Of a stretch of DNA of 64,000 bases, positions 47,782 through 57,151 are shown in pieces. Below the pieces are notes generated by a model, which saw nothing but the letters and a program-made list of their open reading frames with translations, did no database searches and had not been told where the DNA came from. The DNA lies in NCBI GenBank assembly GCA_943789365.1, contig CALSTV010000001.1:2170001-2234000 (forward strand). Reading direction: 5' to 3'. Source of the DNA: an uncultured Flavobacteriaceae bacterium. Its GTDB lineage: Bacteria > Bacteroidota > Bacteroidia > Flavobacteriales > Flavobacteriaceae. Made by a program: the position numbers and the translations under genes. Position 1 is the stretch's first letter; every line of letters begins with the position of its first letter.

Positions 47782-48363
47782 ATGAAAGAGTCTTTAGAAA
47801 TAGAATTAAAACAGGCTAGAAAAAAAGGAGCAAAACCCATGATGTGGATTTCCATGGTGAGTATGACCATGATGTTCGCGGGTTTAACAAGTGCTTATGT
47901 AATCAGTAGCAACCGTGAGGATTGGGTGAGTTTTGAATTGCCGCAGGCCTTTGTCATAAGTACCTTATGTATTGTGTTGAGCAGTGTTACATTTTTTTTG
48001 GCTAAAAAAGCACTTCAAAATAATAAAAAATCACTGACATCTATTTTATTATTGCTAACCTTAGGCTTAGGGCTGGGATTTGTAATAGGGCAGTATCAAG
48101 GATTTCAGTCTTTACAAGATATGGGCTTGTATTTTACCGGACCTAAAAGTGCGGTTTCTTCTTCCATGTTAATGGTTATTGTATTTGCCCATGTGTTACA
48201 CGTTGCGGCAGGTGTAGTGTCTTTATTAGTAGTTATTTATAATCATTTCAGAGGTAAATATACTGCTGAAGAAATGCTCGGTTTAGAGCTTGGAGCCATC
48301 TTTTGGCATTTTGTAGATTTATTATGGATTGGCTTATTTTGCTTTTTCTATTTTAATACTTGA
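47782..48363 (+). CDS. Cytochrome c oxidase subunit III (short form)
   Basis: A 193-residue membrane protein with five hydrophobic segments. Typical subunit III features are MMWISMVSMTMMFAGLTSAYV near the start, the helix with FAHVLHVAAGVVSLL, and the final FWHFVDLLWIGLFCFFYF. It lacks catalytic metal sites, as expected, and supports proton uptake or stability of subunit I. It follows ctaB closely and precedes a second, longer subunit III gene, a pair common in Bacteroidota. Confidence 0.92.
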   Translation: MKESLEIELKQARKKGAKPMMWISMVSMTMMFAGLTSAYVISSNREDWVSFELPQAFVISTLCIVLSSVTFFLAKKALQNNKKSLTSILLLLTLGLGLGFVIGQYQGFQSLQDMGLYFTGPKSAVSSSMLMVIVFAHVLHVAAGVVSLLVVIYNHFRGKYTAEEMLGLELGAIFWHFVDLLWIGLFCFFYFNT

Positions 48364-48420
48364 TTAAAATTGCTATTTTTGCGAATTATTAGATAAAACA
48401 AACTTAATATATAGATTTTT

Positions 48421-49398
48421 ATGGAAGCAAATATTGCTGATAAAACAAAAGGAAATGCTTGGGACGGAGGTTCAGAAAGACCAATGGGAGCAAGTTACGG
48501 TAAAATGATGATGTGGTTTTTCATCGTGTCAGATGCATTGACCTTCTCAGGTTTTTTGGCTGCTTACGGTTTAACACGATTTAAATTTATCGATGTATGG
48601 CCAATTGCCGATGAAGTGTTTACACACTTTCCTTTTATGCACGGGGCGCACGCACCAATGTACTATGTGGCTTTGATGACTTTTATTTTGATCTTTTCTT
48701 CTGTAACCATGGTGTTGGCAGTAGATGCAGGCCATAATATGAACAAGAAGAAAGTGACTTTCTATATGTTTTTAACCATAATTGGAGGTGTCATTTTTGT
48801 GGGGTCTCAAGCGTGGGAGTGGAAAAACTTTATCAACGGTTCTTATGGAGCTGTTCAATTAAAAGACGGTAAGATTGTTCAGTTTACAGAAAATGGACAT
48901 CAAATAGCCTTGGCAGATTTTGTACAGGCACATCCTAAAGAAGCTGTAGATCATACGAGAAATAATGGTTTGTGGTTTGAAGAAGGAGATGCAAATCCAT
49001 CTTTTACTGTAGAAGAAGTTGTGGCTTCTTTTAAAGCAAATCCTAATGTAAACTTGAGAATTGAAAAAATTGATCCTGCTACCAAAAAGAAAATTATTGT
49101 TTCTAGAGAAGAAGGATTGAAATTCTTAGCACAATCTGCTAGAGTTGTAGAAGGGGCTAATTTGGAAGTAAACGAATATGGAAGTAGTCAATTTGCAGAT
49201 TTCTTTTTCTTTATTACTGGTTTTCACGGATTCCACGTATTCTCAGGAATTGTATTGAATATCATTATTTTCTTCAATGTAATCATTGGAACCTATGAAA
49301 GAAGAGGTCATTACGAAATGGTAGAGAAAGTTGGATTGTACTGGCACTTTGTCGATTTAGTATGGGTATTCGTATTTACTTTCTTCTACTTAGTTTAA
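48421..49398 (+). CDS. Cytochrome c oxidase subunit III (long form with insert)
   Basis: A 325-residue subunit III homologue. The membrane parts match (MMMWFFIVSDALTFSGFLAAY; FFFITGFHGFHVFSG; YWHFVDLVWVFVFTFFYL), but about 110 residues (roughly 140-255, charged and soluble, including VQLKDGKIVQFTENG) are inserted between membrane helices and probably face the periplasm. It forms the terminal oxidase with subunits encoded elsewhere. Neighbours on both sides are oxidase genes. Confidence 0.92.
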   Translation: MEANIADKTKGNAWDGGSERPMGASYGKMMMWFFIVSDALTFSGFLAAYGLTRFKFIDVWPIADEVFTHFPFMHGAHAPMYYVALMTFILIFSSVTMVLAVDAGHNMNKKKVTFYMFLTIIGGVIFVGSQAWEWKNFINGSYGAVQLKDGKIVQFTENGHQIALADFVQAHPKEAVDHTRNNGLWFEEGDANPSFTVEEVVASFKANPNVNLRIEKIDPATKKKIIVSREEGLKFLAQSARVVEGANLEVNEYGSSQFADFFFFITGFHGFHVFSGIVLNIIIFFNVIIGTYERRGHYEMVEKVGLYWHFVDLVWVFVFTFFYLV

Positions 49399-49453
49399 TA
49401 AAAAATAAATCAAAAAATTAGTTCTGGAAGCAGAGCAGTTTAAAATAAATAAA

Positions 49454-49801
49454 ATGGGAAACGACGCAGCAGCACATAAAGCATTGATTTGGAAAGTATT
49501 TGGAATTCTTTCTGTAATAACAATTGTAGAGGTAGGATTAGGAATTGTAAAGCCAGAGGTTTTATTTATGAATAATTTTGTTGGAACTTCATTGTTGAAC
49601 TGGATCTTTTTAATTCTAACCCTTGTAAAAGCTTACTATATTGTATGGTACTTTATGCACTTAGGTGATGAAAAGAAAAGTTTTAAATACTCAATCGTAT
49701 TGCCTTTAATCATCTTGATTCCGTATTTGGCGGCATTGTTAATTATTGAAGGAGGTTATGTGTATGAAACATTGGCACCGTACATTAATTGGAACTACTA
49801 A
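49454..49801 (+). CDS. Cytochrome c oxidase subunit IV family protein
   Basis: A 115-residue protein with three membrane helices. The segment VKAYYIVWYFMHLGDEKK is the hallmark of prokaryotic subunit IV (COX4_pro). Its position after the subunit III genes supports this. It is thought to assist assembly of the oxidase. Confidence 0.9.
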   Translation: MGNDAAAHKALIWKVFGILSVITIVEVGLGIVKPEVLFMNNFVGTSLLNWIFLILTLVKAYYIVWYFMHLGDEKKSFKYSIVLPLIILIPYLAALLIIEGGYVYETLAPYINWNY

Positions 49802-49898
49802 TTGATGCGATTGCAAAGATTTTAAAAAAGGTGGTTTGTCCACCTTTTTTGCATTCAGAGAATTGCCTAGTTGGCAGCTATACTATAAAATGATAAAG

Positions 49899-50549
49899 AT
49901 GGAAACGAATACAAATTCAAAACAGCTTAAAAAATTTGCCATTCTTTTTGCAACCTTTGTTGTGCCCCTATTGTTCTTTTTGTTTTTGGCTTCTGGAAAA
50001 GTGAATTTTAATAAATTACCTGTGCTGACAGAGCGCGTTCAGAATATTCCAGCCAGAACCGATGTGTCTTTATACAACAAGGTATCTGTTGTTTCTGTTG
50101 TTGGGAGTACCTCTTCTGTAGATGCGTATCAAAAAGTGCTTAATTTGTACCAAGTTGTCTATAAATACGCAGCTAAATACGAGAAATTTCAAATCGTCAC
50201 CTTGGTCCCCGATACAGATAAAACGATTATTGATAAACTTCAAAAGGAATTAGCACTAGTAGGAGGTGAATCCTTAGACAAATGGCATTTTGTAGTGCTT
50301 TCAGTTTCCGAAATAGATACCATTGTAAATAGTTTTGAATCAAAAGCTACCTATGATTTAGAGGAAGGTATTTCTGAAGTTTTTGTGGTGGATGAACAAC
50401 TCAATTTACGCGGTCGTACAGATGATGAGGATACGGAAAGTGGCGTGCTTTTTGGATACAATGCTGGAGAAGTGGCCGTCCTAAAAAATAAATTACGAGA
50501 CGACTTGGACGTTGTGTTTTACGAATCTATTTACGCAGTTAAAGAATAA
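49899..50549 (+). CDS. Membrane-anchored thioredoxin-like protein of the oxidase cluster, unknown
   Basis: A 216-residue protein with one N-terminal membrane helix (FATFVVPLLFFLFLASG) and a periplasmic domain (VSVVSVVGSTSS, YEKFQIVTLVPDTD, DKWHFVVLSVSE, SEVFVVDEQLNLRGR) that has the strand order of SCO/thioredoxin folds but no CxxxC. I start at the ATG at 49899; two ATGs upstream would add 3 or 21 residues. It lies between subunit IV and SCO and may be a chaperone that has lost its copper-binding Cys pair; that is inference. Confidence 0.65.
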   Translation: METNTNSKQLKKFAILFATFVVPLLFFLFLASGKVNFNKLPVLTERVQNIPARTDVSLYNKVSVVSVVGSTSSVDAYQKVLNLYQVVYKYAAKYEKFQIVTLVPDTDKTIIDKLQKELALVGGESLDKWHFVVLSVSEIDTIVNSFESKATYDLEEGISEVFVVDEQLNLRGRTDDEDTESGVLFGYNAGEVAVLKNKLRDDLDVVFYESIYAVKE

Positions 50550-50553
50550 AATC

Positions 50554-51195
50554 ATGAAAAAAAATAATTATTCTTATGTCGGATTGTCCTTTGTATTGCT
50601 TGTGTTTGGTATATGGGTGGTAAATGAATACGGAAGTAGGAGTGAAGAAAAGGCTTTGGTGAAATTTGAAAAAGTACCCGAATTTGCGTTTACAAATCAG
50701 GAAGGAGTTACCATTTCTAATAAAGATTTTCAAGGGAAGGTGTATGTTGTGGAATTTTTCTTTACCACTTGTCCAACTATTTGTCCAGTTATGACACAAA
50801 ACACGTTGTTGTTACAACATAAGTTTTATGGAAATCCAAATTTCGGAATTGCTTCCATAAGTATCAATCCCAAACACGACAGTCCAAATGTATTAAAAGC
50901 ATATGCCCAAGAAAAAGGGGCGACTTTAGAGAATTGGCACTTTCTGACTGGTGATGAAACTGAAATATTTGATTTTTCAAACAAGGGCTTCAAATTGTAT
51001 GCAGGCGTTAATGAAGCAGTTGAAGGTGGATTTGAACATTCAGGACTCTTTGCTTTGATAGATAAGCAGGGGTATATTCGATCGCGTACCATAAAAATTG
51101 GTGATAACGAGAACCCTATTAAGTTTTACGATGGCTTAGATGTAAGCGCCATAGAAATGCTTAAAGAAGACATTCAATTGCTATTAAACGAATAA
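50554..51195 (+). CDS. SCO1/SenC family copper chaperone
   Basis: A 213-residue membrane-anchored thioredoxin-fold protein that delivers copper to the CuA site of cytochrome oxidase subunit II. Copper ligands are Cys73 and Cys77 in TTCPTICPVM and the His in GGFEHSGLFALID. The ATG at 50554 begins a normal N-terminal anchor (SYVGLSFVLLVFGIWVV); a longer frame would overlap the previous gene. It starts 4 bp after that gene's stop. Confidence 0.95.
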   Translation: MKKNNYSYVGLSFVLLVFGIWVVNEYGSRSEEKALVKFEKVPEFAFTNQEGVTISNKDFQGKVYVVEFFFTTCPTICPVMTQNTLLLQHKFYGNPNFGIASISINPKHDSPNVLKAYAQEKGATLENWHFLTGDETEIFDFSNKGFKLYAGVNEAVEGGFEHSGLFALIDKQGYIRSRTIKIGDNENPIKFYDGLDVSAIEMLKEDIQLLLNE

Positions 51196-51220
51196 CTATT
51201 TTTAACTATTAAATATTTCC

Positions 51221-51730
51221 ATGGAAAAAAGTAAATACAATAAATTGATCGTTATTTTATCTGTTGCGATACCACTGGCAGTAGCAGTTTTGTTTGGCGT
51301 AAAGATTGACGTTGAACTTCCAGTATTTTTACCTCCAATATACGCAACAATTAACGCTTTAACGGTAATTTTGCTTATTGCAGCTGTCGTAGCTATTAAA
51401 AAAGGAAAACGATCCTTACACGAGCTGCTAATGAAAGTAGCTATACTTTGTTCAGTAGTGTTTTTAGTGTTGTATGTGTTGTATCATATGACTTCAGATT
51501 CAACTCCATATGGAGGACAAGGAACCATCCGTTCTGTGTACTTTACGGTCTTAATTTCGCATATTGTGTTGTCTATAGCTGTAATTCCGTTTGTATTAAT
51601 TACCTATGTGCGAGCCATTACAAACAATATTGAACTACATAAGAAAATTGCAAAAATCACCTTTCCATTGTGGTTGTATGTTGCAAGTACCGGAGTCGTA
51701 GTGTATTTTATGATTGCTCCTTATTATTAA
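51221..51730 (+). CDS. DUF420 family membrane protein
   Basis: A 169-residue protein with five hydrophobic segments, including FLPPIYATINALTVILLIAA and VYFTVLISHIVLSIAVIPFVL. DUF420 (CtaM-like) proteins are needed for assembly of heme-copper oxidases in Bacillus and Staphylococcus, which fits this cluster. Conserved His residues (HELL, YHMTS, SHIV) may bind heme or copper; this is inference. It follows SCO after 25 bp. Confidence 0.88.
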   Translation: MEKSKYNKLIVILSVAIPLAVAVLFGVKIDVELPVFLPPIYATINALTVILLIAAVVAIKKGKRSLHELLMKVAILCSVVFLVLYVLYHMTSDSTPYGGQGTIRSVYFTVLISHIVLSIAVIPFVLITYVRAITNNIELHKKIAKITFPLWLYVASTGVVVYFMIAPYY

Positions 51731-51746
51731 CGAGAAGACCTCTTAT

Positions 51747-51968
51747 ATGATTGCCAGGTTTAGATATTTCATTTTATTGCTTTTTCTTGTGTTTTCTGGC
51801 AGAACATATTCCCAATGTGCCATGTGTAAGGCGGTTGTAGAAAGCGGTGATAAAGGGATGGCAGAAGGCGTCAATGACGGAATTGTATATCTAATGATAT
51901 TCCCTTATATTTTGGTTGCGATACTGGGGTATGCACTGTATAGGTATTTTAAAAGCAACAAGTCTTAA
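51747..51968 (+). CDS. Small CxxC membrane protein of the oxidase cluster
   Basis: A 73-residue protein starting at the ATG at 51747. It has a signal-like N-terminus (FILLLFLVFSGRTYS), a short domain with QCAMCKAVVESG (CxxC), and a C-terminal membrane helix (YLMIFPYILVAILGYALYRY). Such small CxxC proteins follow SCO/DUF420 genes in many Bacteroidota. It may take part in copper or heme insertion. No detailed function known to me. Confidence 0.75.
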   Translation: MIARFRYFILLLFLVFSGRTYSQCAMCKAVVESGDKGMAEGVNDGIVYLMIFPYILVAILGYALYRYFKSNKS

Positions 51969-52037
51969 AAAGACAACGCAGGTCGCATTCCATTTGGCAA
52001 TACATGAATATTACAGCGAATTAGATAATTAATAGTT

Positions 52038-52970
52038 ATGGGAAAGATTGGATTGGGAATGGCTGCCTTAGGTCGTCCAGAATATATCAACATCAAAGAA
52101 AATACGGGCAAAGATACTTCCATAACTGGATTTAGAGTGAATGCTTTTAAAGTTTTGGACCTAGCTTATGAGCAAGGGATTCGTTTTTTTGACACGGCAC
52201 CTTCGTATGGGAAAGGAGAGCATTTTTTGATGGAATGGAATGCGGCTAGAAAACACAAAGACGTAGTGCTTTCTACCAAATGGGGCTATACTTATGTAGC
52301 CGATTGGAAAATTGGCTATTCCGGAGCTCATGAAATCAAAGAACACAGTTTAAGCAAGTTGAAAGCGCAATGGGAAACCTCAAAAGACTTGTTGCCAGCC
52401 TTGGCAGTATATCAAATTCATTCAGCGACTTTTGAAAGTGGTGTTTTGGAAAATCAAGAGGTGTTAGAAGAACTGCATGAGCTAAAACAAAATTTTGGAT
52501 TAAAAATAGGGCTTACCGTGAGCGGATCTAAGCAAAACGAAATCATAGTATCGGCCTTGCAAATTCAATGCAAAGGCGTGGCTTTGTTTGATAGTTTTCA
52601 GGTAACGTACAATGTGTTTGAACAAAGCTGTTTTGAGCAGTTACAGAGAATTAAAGAATGCGGTAAACTCATTATAATAAAAGAAGGTTTGGCAAATGGG
52701 CGCGTGTTTATTTCCTCAAAAACTCATGAGGTATTAAGCGAATTAGCTTCTAAATACAAGGTAGGCGTAGATGCCATAGCCTTGCGATTTATCATGGATA
52801 ATTTAGATCCTGAAATAGTGCTCAGTGGAGCCTCAGAGATGGAACACCTTCAAGATAATCTCAAAGCACGTGATTTTAGACTAAATGCGAATGAGTTGGA
52901 ATTGCTGCAAAAACTGGCAATGCTTCCAGAAAATTATTGGTCTGAAAGAAGTGCACTTTCATGGCAATAA
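52038..52970 (+). CDS. Aldo/keto reductase
   Basis: A 310-residue NAD(P)H-dependent reductase. The catalytic tetrad is seen as Asp and Tyr in FFDTAPSYGKGEHF, Lys in LSTKWGY and His in YQIHSATFE. The cofactor site LSGASEMEHLQDNL near the C-terminus is present. It is not closely similar to the other aldo/keto reductase at 31272. The substrate is unknown. It follows the oxidase cluster after 69 bp but probably has its own function, and converges on the M3 peptidase gene. Confidence 0.88.
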   Translation: MGKIGLGMAALGRPEYINIKENTGKDTSITGFRVNAFKVLDLAYEQGIRFFDTAPSYGKGEHFLMEWNAARKHKDVVLSTKWGYTYVADWKIGYSGAHEIKEHSLSKLKAQWETSKDLLPALAVYQIHSATFESGVLENQEVLEELHELKQNFGLKIGLTVSGSKQNEIIVSALQIQCKGVALFDSFQVTYNVFEQSCFEQLQRIKECGKLIIIKEGLANGRVFISSKTHEVLSELASKYKVGVDAIALRFIMDNLDPEIVLSGASEMEHLQDNLKARDFRLNANELELLQKLAMLPENYWSERSALSWQ

Positions 52971-53051
52971 AGCTTTTTTAATACATATCGACATTAGAGA
53001 TGATGTAGTGGGTATTCACACTTTTCGATTGCATTGCTTATTGCCAATTTT

Positions 53052-55088
53052 CTATTCCTTAAGCAGTCCTGCTCTTTTTAACAAGGCGTCCGAATTAGGT
53101 TCCTTTCCTCTAAACTGCTTGTATAAATCCATTGGTTTTTGAGTACCTCCCTGAGAAAGCACAGTTTCCTTAAACTTTTGACCTGTTGTAGGGTTGAAAA
53201 TGCCCGTTTCCTTAAACGCATCAAAAGCATCGGCATCTAATACTTCTGCCCATTTGTATGAATAATATCCTGCAGAATAGCCTCCTTGGAAAATATGCGA
53301 AAATGCTGTACTCATACAGTTTTCGGTAACGTCAGGATAGAGTTGAGTATTAGAAAAAGCATTTTCTTCAAAATTCTTTACCTTTAGGTCGCTAGGCGTT
53401 TTTTCAGTAATAGAATGCCAACTCATATCTAAAAGTCCAAAACTCAGCTGACGCAATGTTTGCATTCCTGCAAGAAAGCTAGCAGCTTTTTTAATTTTGT
53501 CAATCAATTCCATAGGAATCACTTCGTCAGTTTTATAATGTTTTGCAAACAGTTTTAGAACGTCCTCTTCGTAACACCAATTTTCAAAAATTTGACTTGG
53601 TAATTCGACAAAATCCCAAGAGACACTCGTGCCAGATAAACTAGCATAGGTGGTATTGGCTAGCATTCCGTGTAAACCATGTCCAAATTCGTGAAACAAA
53701 GTAGTTACCTCGTTAAAGGTTAATAGAGAAGGTTTCGTTTTAGTAGGTTTGGTGAAATTGCACACATTAGAAATATGAGGTCTGTAATTTACACCATCTT
53801 TTATAAATTGACTTTTATATGAAGTCATCCAGGCACCATTTCTTTTGCCTGCTCTAGGAAAAAAGTCTGCATAAAAAATAGCGATAAAGTTTCCTTCTGT
53901 GTCGCTTACTTTGTAGGTGGTTACCTCTTTGTGGTAGGTGTCAATATCATACACTTGTTCAAATGAGAGTCCAAATAATTTATGTGCAACTGTAAACGCG
54001 CCGTTCAGCACATTTTCTAGTTTGAAATAAGGTTTTAACGCTTCTTCGTCAAAATCGAACAATTGCTTTTTTAGCTTTTCTGCATAATAGGCACCATCCC
54101 ATTTTTGAATGGTGTCGATACCATCTTTATGAGCTAAGGTTTTTAAAGCATCAAATTCTTTTTCAGCAGCAGGTTTAGCTTTTTGTAAGAGTTCATTAGA
54201 AAAATCGAGTACCGTTTTTGGATTTTCAGCCATGCGTTCTTCCAATACAAAATCTGCATGTGTATTGTAGCCTAATAAATTAGCCCTTTGCAAACGCAAA
54301 TTAACAATGTCAAGTACAATTTGTTGGTTGTCATTTTTGTTCGCTTGGAACGCTCTCTTTCCAAATGCAATTGCCATAGTTTTTCGTAAAGAACGGTCGT
54401 CTATATAAGTCATAAATGGAATATAGCTAGGGTGGTCTAGCGTAAAAACCCATCCTTCCTTATCTTTTTTCGCAGCCGTTTGTTTAGCCGCTTCAAGAGC
54501 GCCTTCTGGCAATCCTTTAAGTTGTTTTATCTCAGTGATGTGTAGTTCAAAAGCATTGGTTTCTGCCAAAGTGTTTTCTCCAAATTGTAAAGACAATTTC
54601 GATAATTGTTTGTCAATAGTTCTTAAAGTAGCTTTGTCTTCTCCAGTTAAATTCGCACCATTTCTTGAAAACCCCTTGTATTGTTTTTCAAGTAACATTG
54701 ATTCTTCACCACTCAAATTCAATGAATCTTTCGTGTCGTATACCATTTTTACTTTTTTGAATAGATCTTGGTTCAATCGAATGTCATTTGAAAACTCAGA
54801 CAGCAGGGGGGAAACTTCTTGTGCAATTTTTTGAAGCGTTTCGTTTGTTTCTGCCGAATTCAAATTAAAGAAAATACTAGAGATTGTTGCCAATAAACTA
54901 CCAGAGTTTTCAAGAGCAACTGTTGTATTGTTGAAATTTGGTAATGCCTTATTGTTTACAATAGCATCAATTTCCTTCCTTGCAATTTCTATGGCGTTTT
55001 TAAAAGCGGGAAGATAGTGTTCGTCTTTAATATCTGAAAATGGAGCTGTCTCGTATTGTGTAGTAAACTTTTGAAATAATGGATTCAT
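53052..55088 (-). CDS. M3 family zinc metallopeptidase (oligopeptidase, Dcp-like)
   Basis: A 678-residue cytoplasmic peptidase. The zinc site TLFHEFGHGLHGML (HExxH) is in the C-terminal third, with the third ligand Glu in the usual downstream helix, and the substrate loop FQGGYSAGYYSYKWAE is characteristic. Length fits Dcp/OpdA enzymes, which cleave short peptides. There is no signal peptide. The MoeB/ThiF gene lies 10 bp upstream on the same strand, so both are probably one operon. Confidence 0.95.
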   Translation of the reverse strand: MNPLFQKFTTQYETAPFSDIKDEHYLPAFKNAIEIARKEIDAIVNNKALPNFNNTTVALENSGSLLATISSIFFNLNSAETNETLQKIAQEVSPLLSEFSNDIRLNQDLFKKVKMVYDTKDSLNLSGEESMLLEKQYKGFSRNGANLTGEDKATLRTIDKQLSKLSLQFGENTLAETNAFELHITEIKQLKGLPEGALEAAKQTAAKKDKEGWVFTLDHPSYIPFMTYIDDRSLRKTMAIAFGKRAFQANKNDNQQIVLDIVNLRLQRANLLGYNTHADFVLEERMAENPKTVLDFSNELLQKAKPAAEKEFDALKTLAHKDGIDTIQKWDGAYYAEKLKKQLFDFDEEALKPYFKLENVLNGAFTVAHKLFGLSFEQVYDIDTYHKEVTTYKVSDTEGNFIAIFYADFFPRAGKRNGAWMTSYKSQFIKDGVNYRPHISNVCNFTKPTKTKPSLLTFNEVTTLFHEFGHGLHGMLANTTYASLSGTSVSWDFVELPSQIFENWCYEEDVLKLFAKHYKTDEVIPMELIDKIKKAASFLAGMQTLRQLSFGLLDMSWHSITEKTPSDLKVKNFEENAFSNTQLYPDVTENCMSTAFSHIFQGGYSAGYYSYKWAEVLDADAFDAFKETGIFNPTTGQKFKETVLSQGGTQKPMDLYKQFRGKEPNSDALLKRAGLLKE

Positions 55089-55098
55089 CGAAATGGTT

Positions 55099-56178
55099 TT
55101 AGGATAATTTTTTCCAGGCAGTAATACCTCCAGTTAAGCTTTGTACACTTTTATTAGGGTATTTTTCTAGAATTATTTTTGCTGCAATAAGACTTCTTTG
55201 TCCTATTTGACAATATACAACAATTGGGTTGTTGTCTTTTATGTCTTCTAATTGTTGTTGTAAATTGTGTAAAGGGATATGCATACCACCTATATGAAAT
55301 AAAGACCGTTCCAAGTCTTTTCGAACGTCTAATAAGGTAATCTCTTTGTTCGCAAGTGCTTTTTGTAAATCATTTGCATTAATTTCTAGAGGATTGTCGG
55401 TTTCAATTCCACAGAAAACTTCGTAGTTCTGTAGTAATTTTGAAACATTTGCAATCTCAGTTTTTTTGAATTTAAGAATGTTTTGTTGAAGGCTTAAACT
55501 GTTTAAGCTAAGTAGTTTGCCTGAAAGAATACCGTCGAGTCCACATATTATTTTTAGGACTTCATTGGCTTGCAGACAACCAATAATTCCTGGGAGAACA
55601 CCTAGTACACCAATTTCAGAACAGTTGGGAATGCTATTGGCATCCGGTGGGTTTGGAAACAAACACCTGTACGTTGGGCCGTTGTCATAGTTAAATACGC
55701 TTACCTGTCCTTCAAACTTGTAAATGGCACCATAGACTAGGGGTTTCTTTGTAATATATGCTGCGTCATTGCTCAAATACCGTGTTTGAAAATTATCCGA
55801 TCCATCTACAATAATATCATATTGTGAAAACAAAGACAAGGCGTTTTCAATGGTTAAAAATTCGAGATGAACTTCAAAATTCACGAAGGGATTTAGCCGC
55901 TGAAGTCTTTGGGCAGCGCAACTGGCTTTGGGTTTGTTTAGGTCGTCTATTGTAAATAGTATTTGTCGCTGCAGATTGCTTCTGTTAACAGTGTCTTTGT
56001 CGACAATTCCAATCGTACCAACCCCTGCAGCAGTCAAATATTGTAAAATGGGACAGCCCAAGCCACCAGCGCCAATGACTAATACTTTGCTGTTTTTAAG
56101 CTTTGTTTGTCCTTCTGTTCCAATTTTGTCTAGAATAAAATGACGATCGTATTGCTGCTTTTCTTCGTTTGAGAACAT
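55099..56178 (-). CDS. HesA/MoeB/ThiF family adenylyltransferase with C-terminal rhodanese domain
   Basis: A 359-residue E1-like enzyme that adenylates the C-terminus of a ubiquitin-like sulfur carrier (ThiS or MoaD type) and, through its rhodanese, helps load sulfur. The ATP-binding motif is VIGAGGLGCPILQYL, the Arg finger region is VNRSNLQRQILF, and the Asp at VDGSDNFQTRYL binds Mg. The rhodanese domain (about 265-359) has its active Cys in VVYCQIGQRS. No thiamine or molybdenum gene neighbours are visible, so the pathway is undecided. Confidence 0.9.
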   Translation of the reverse strand: MFSNEEKQQYDRHFILDKIGTEGQTKLKNSKVLVIGAGGLGCPILQYLTAAGVGTIGIVDKDTVNRSNLQRQILFTIDDLNKPKASCAAQRLQRLNPFVNFEVHLEFLTIENALSLFSQYDIIVDGSDNFQTRYLSNDAAYITKKPLVYGAIYKFEGQVSVFNYDNGPTYRCLFPNPPDANSIPNCSEIGVLGVLPGIIGCLQANEVLKIICGLDGILSGKLLSLNSLSLQQNILKFKKTEIANVSKLLQNYEVFCGIETDNPLEINANDLQKALANKEITLLDVRKDLERSLFHIGGMHIPLHNLQQQLEDIKDNNPIVVYCQIGQRSLIAAKIILEKYPNKSVQSLTGGITAWKKLS

Positions 56179-56505
56179 AGGTTACCTCTATTTACTGCTT
56201 TACTTGGGTTGCCTAAAAGTAAATTTTAGGGATAAAACTTAAGTGCTGTCAAAAGTACGTGTTTTTCAAAACTTAGAGAAATGCTTTCCGACGAATTGTA
56301 AATAAGTTAACAAACTATTATTTCTTAGGTTTTGGTTTATAATTTAAAATAAATGTTGTATCTTAGAAAGGTGCTTAGGAACCGTTCTTTTTTAAGAATT
56401 ATATTTAGCAATATCACTTTTATATTGTTTTTACGACTATTTACTACCCCCTCCCGATGCTATTAGACAGCGAGTCTAATATTATAATGTTTTAAATAGG
56501 TAATT
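56179..56505. other. Intergenic region with a palindrome upstream of the 68-residue protein
   Basis: About 330 bp. The only clear element is TATTAGAC-AGCGA-GTCTAATA (56461-56481), a perfect 8-bp dyad 25 bp before the start at 56506. It may be a leader hairpin or an operator. A near-consensus TATATTTA occurs around 56400. Confidence 0.45.
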
Positions 56506-56712
56506 ATGGAAATTGAAAACTACACTATTAAGTCGCAAAAGGAAGTTGCGCACCCTTCGAGTCTATTATCAATGATTCAAGAGTATTTTCATGAAAAGGC
56601 AGCAGGTTTGAATCTTTTCGAAAAGGTCATGTTAACCCTATACAGTCTGATGACACTGTTCTTTCTCTTTTCCGCTGTGTTCTTTGTGCTGACAAAAGGT
56701 TTTAAGTATTAA
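56506..56712 (+). CDS. 68-residue small membrane protein, unknown
   Basis: A small protein with a soluble N-terminal half (SLLSMIQEYFHEKAAGLNLF) and one C-terminal membrane helix (LMTLFFLFSAVFFVLTKG). It lies alone, with a strong terminator 64 bp downstream, which supports real expression. I do not recognise the family, although short proteins of this build are common and conserved in Flavobacteriaceae. Confidence 0.65.
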   Translation: MEIENYTIKSQKEVAHPSSLLSMIQEYFHEKAAGLNLFEKVMLTLYSLMTLFFLFSAVFFVLTKGFKY

Positions 56713-56775
56713 TACTATTTTAATACTGATTTAAATATTGGTCTATACATCCTATGTTATTGTATGGACGGAGAG

Positions 56776-56807
56776 ATCCTGATTGTAAATTCAATCAGGA
56801 TTTTTTT
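56776..56807 (+). terminator. Terminator after the 68-residue protein
   Basis: ATCCTGATTG and CAATCAGGAT form a perfect 10-bp stem, loop TAAATT, followed by seven Ts. Confidence 0.9.
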
Positions 56808-56884
56808 GTTATAAAGTATAATTTAGTCTGAATAAATAGTTGTTTGGACAAGCTTATAATTGGTTTTTGTGTTTAAATAACATG

Positions 56885-56916
56885 TTGGTTTTTATAGCTT
56901 TGTGTAGTTAACTTTG
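56885..56916 (+). promoter_or_regulatory. Promoter of the 50-residue protein
   Basis: TTG at 56885-56887 and TAACTTTG at 56909-56916 are separated by 21 bp. The start codon is only 15 bp downstream of the -7 box. Confidence 0.6.
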
Positions 56917-56930
56917 TTAAATACTTAAGT

Positions 56931-57083
56931 ATGAGCTATCTAAAAAAGATTGTACTAGACGTTAAAAACTATTTCTCAATATTCTCATTTGTAGAGACAG
57001 TACTCATTCTAATCTTTACCAGTTTTACTGTTGGTATGTTGTTCGTAGCGTTGTATTTTATGATTCTAGGCAAGTTAGCGTAA
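56931..57083 (+). CDS. 50-residue single-helix membrane protein
   Basis: A 153-bp gene between a promoter and a terminator. The peptide starts MSYLKKIVLDVKNYF and contains one membrane helix (VLILIFTSFTVGMLFVALYF). It is below usual gene-calling limits. It resembles the preceding 68-residue protein only in build, with no sequence match. Function unknown. Promoter, start and terminator together make it a credible gene. Confidence 0.65.
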   Translation: MSYLKKIVLDVKNYFSIFSFVETVLILIFTSFTVGMLFVALYFMILGKLA

Positions 57084-57151
57084 TGAGTTTTCCCAAGTAA
57101 ATTCTTAGAGGGCGTATAGATTTATCCGTGATTTTGAAGATTTAGAATATT

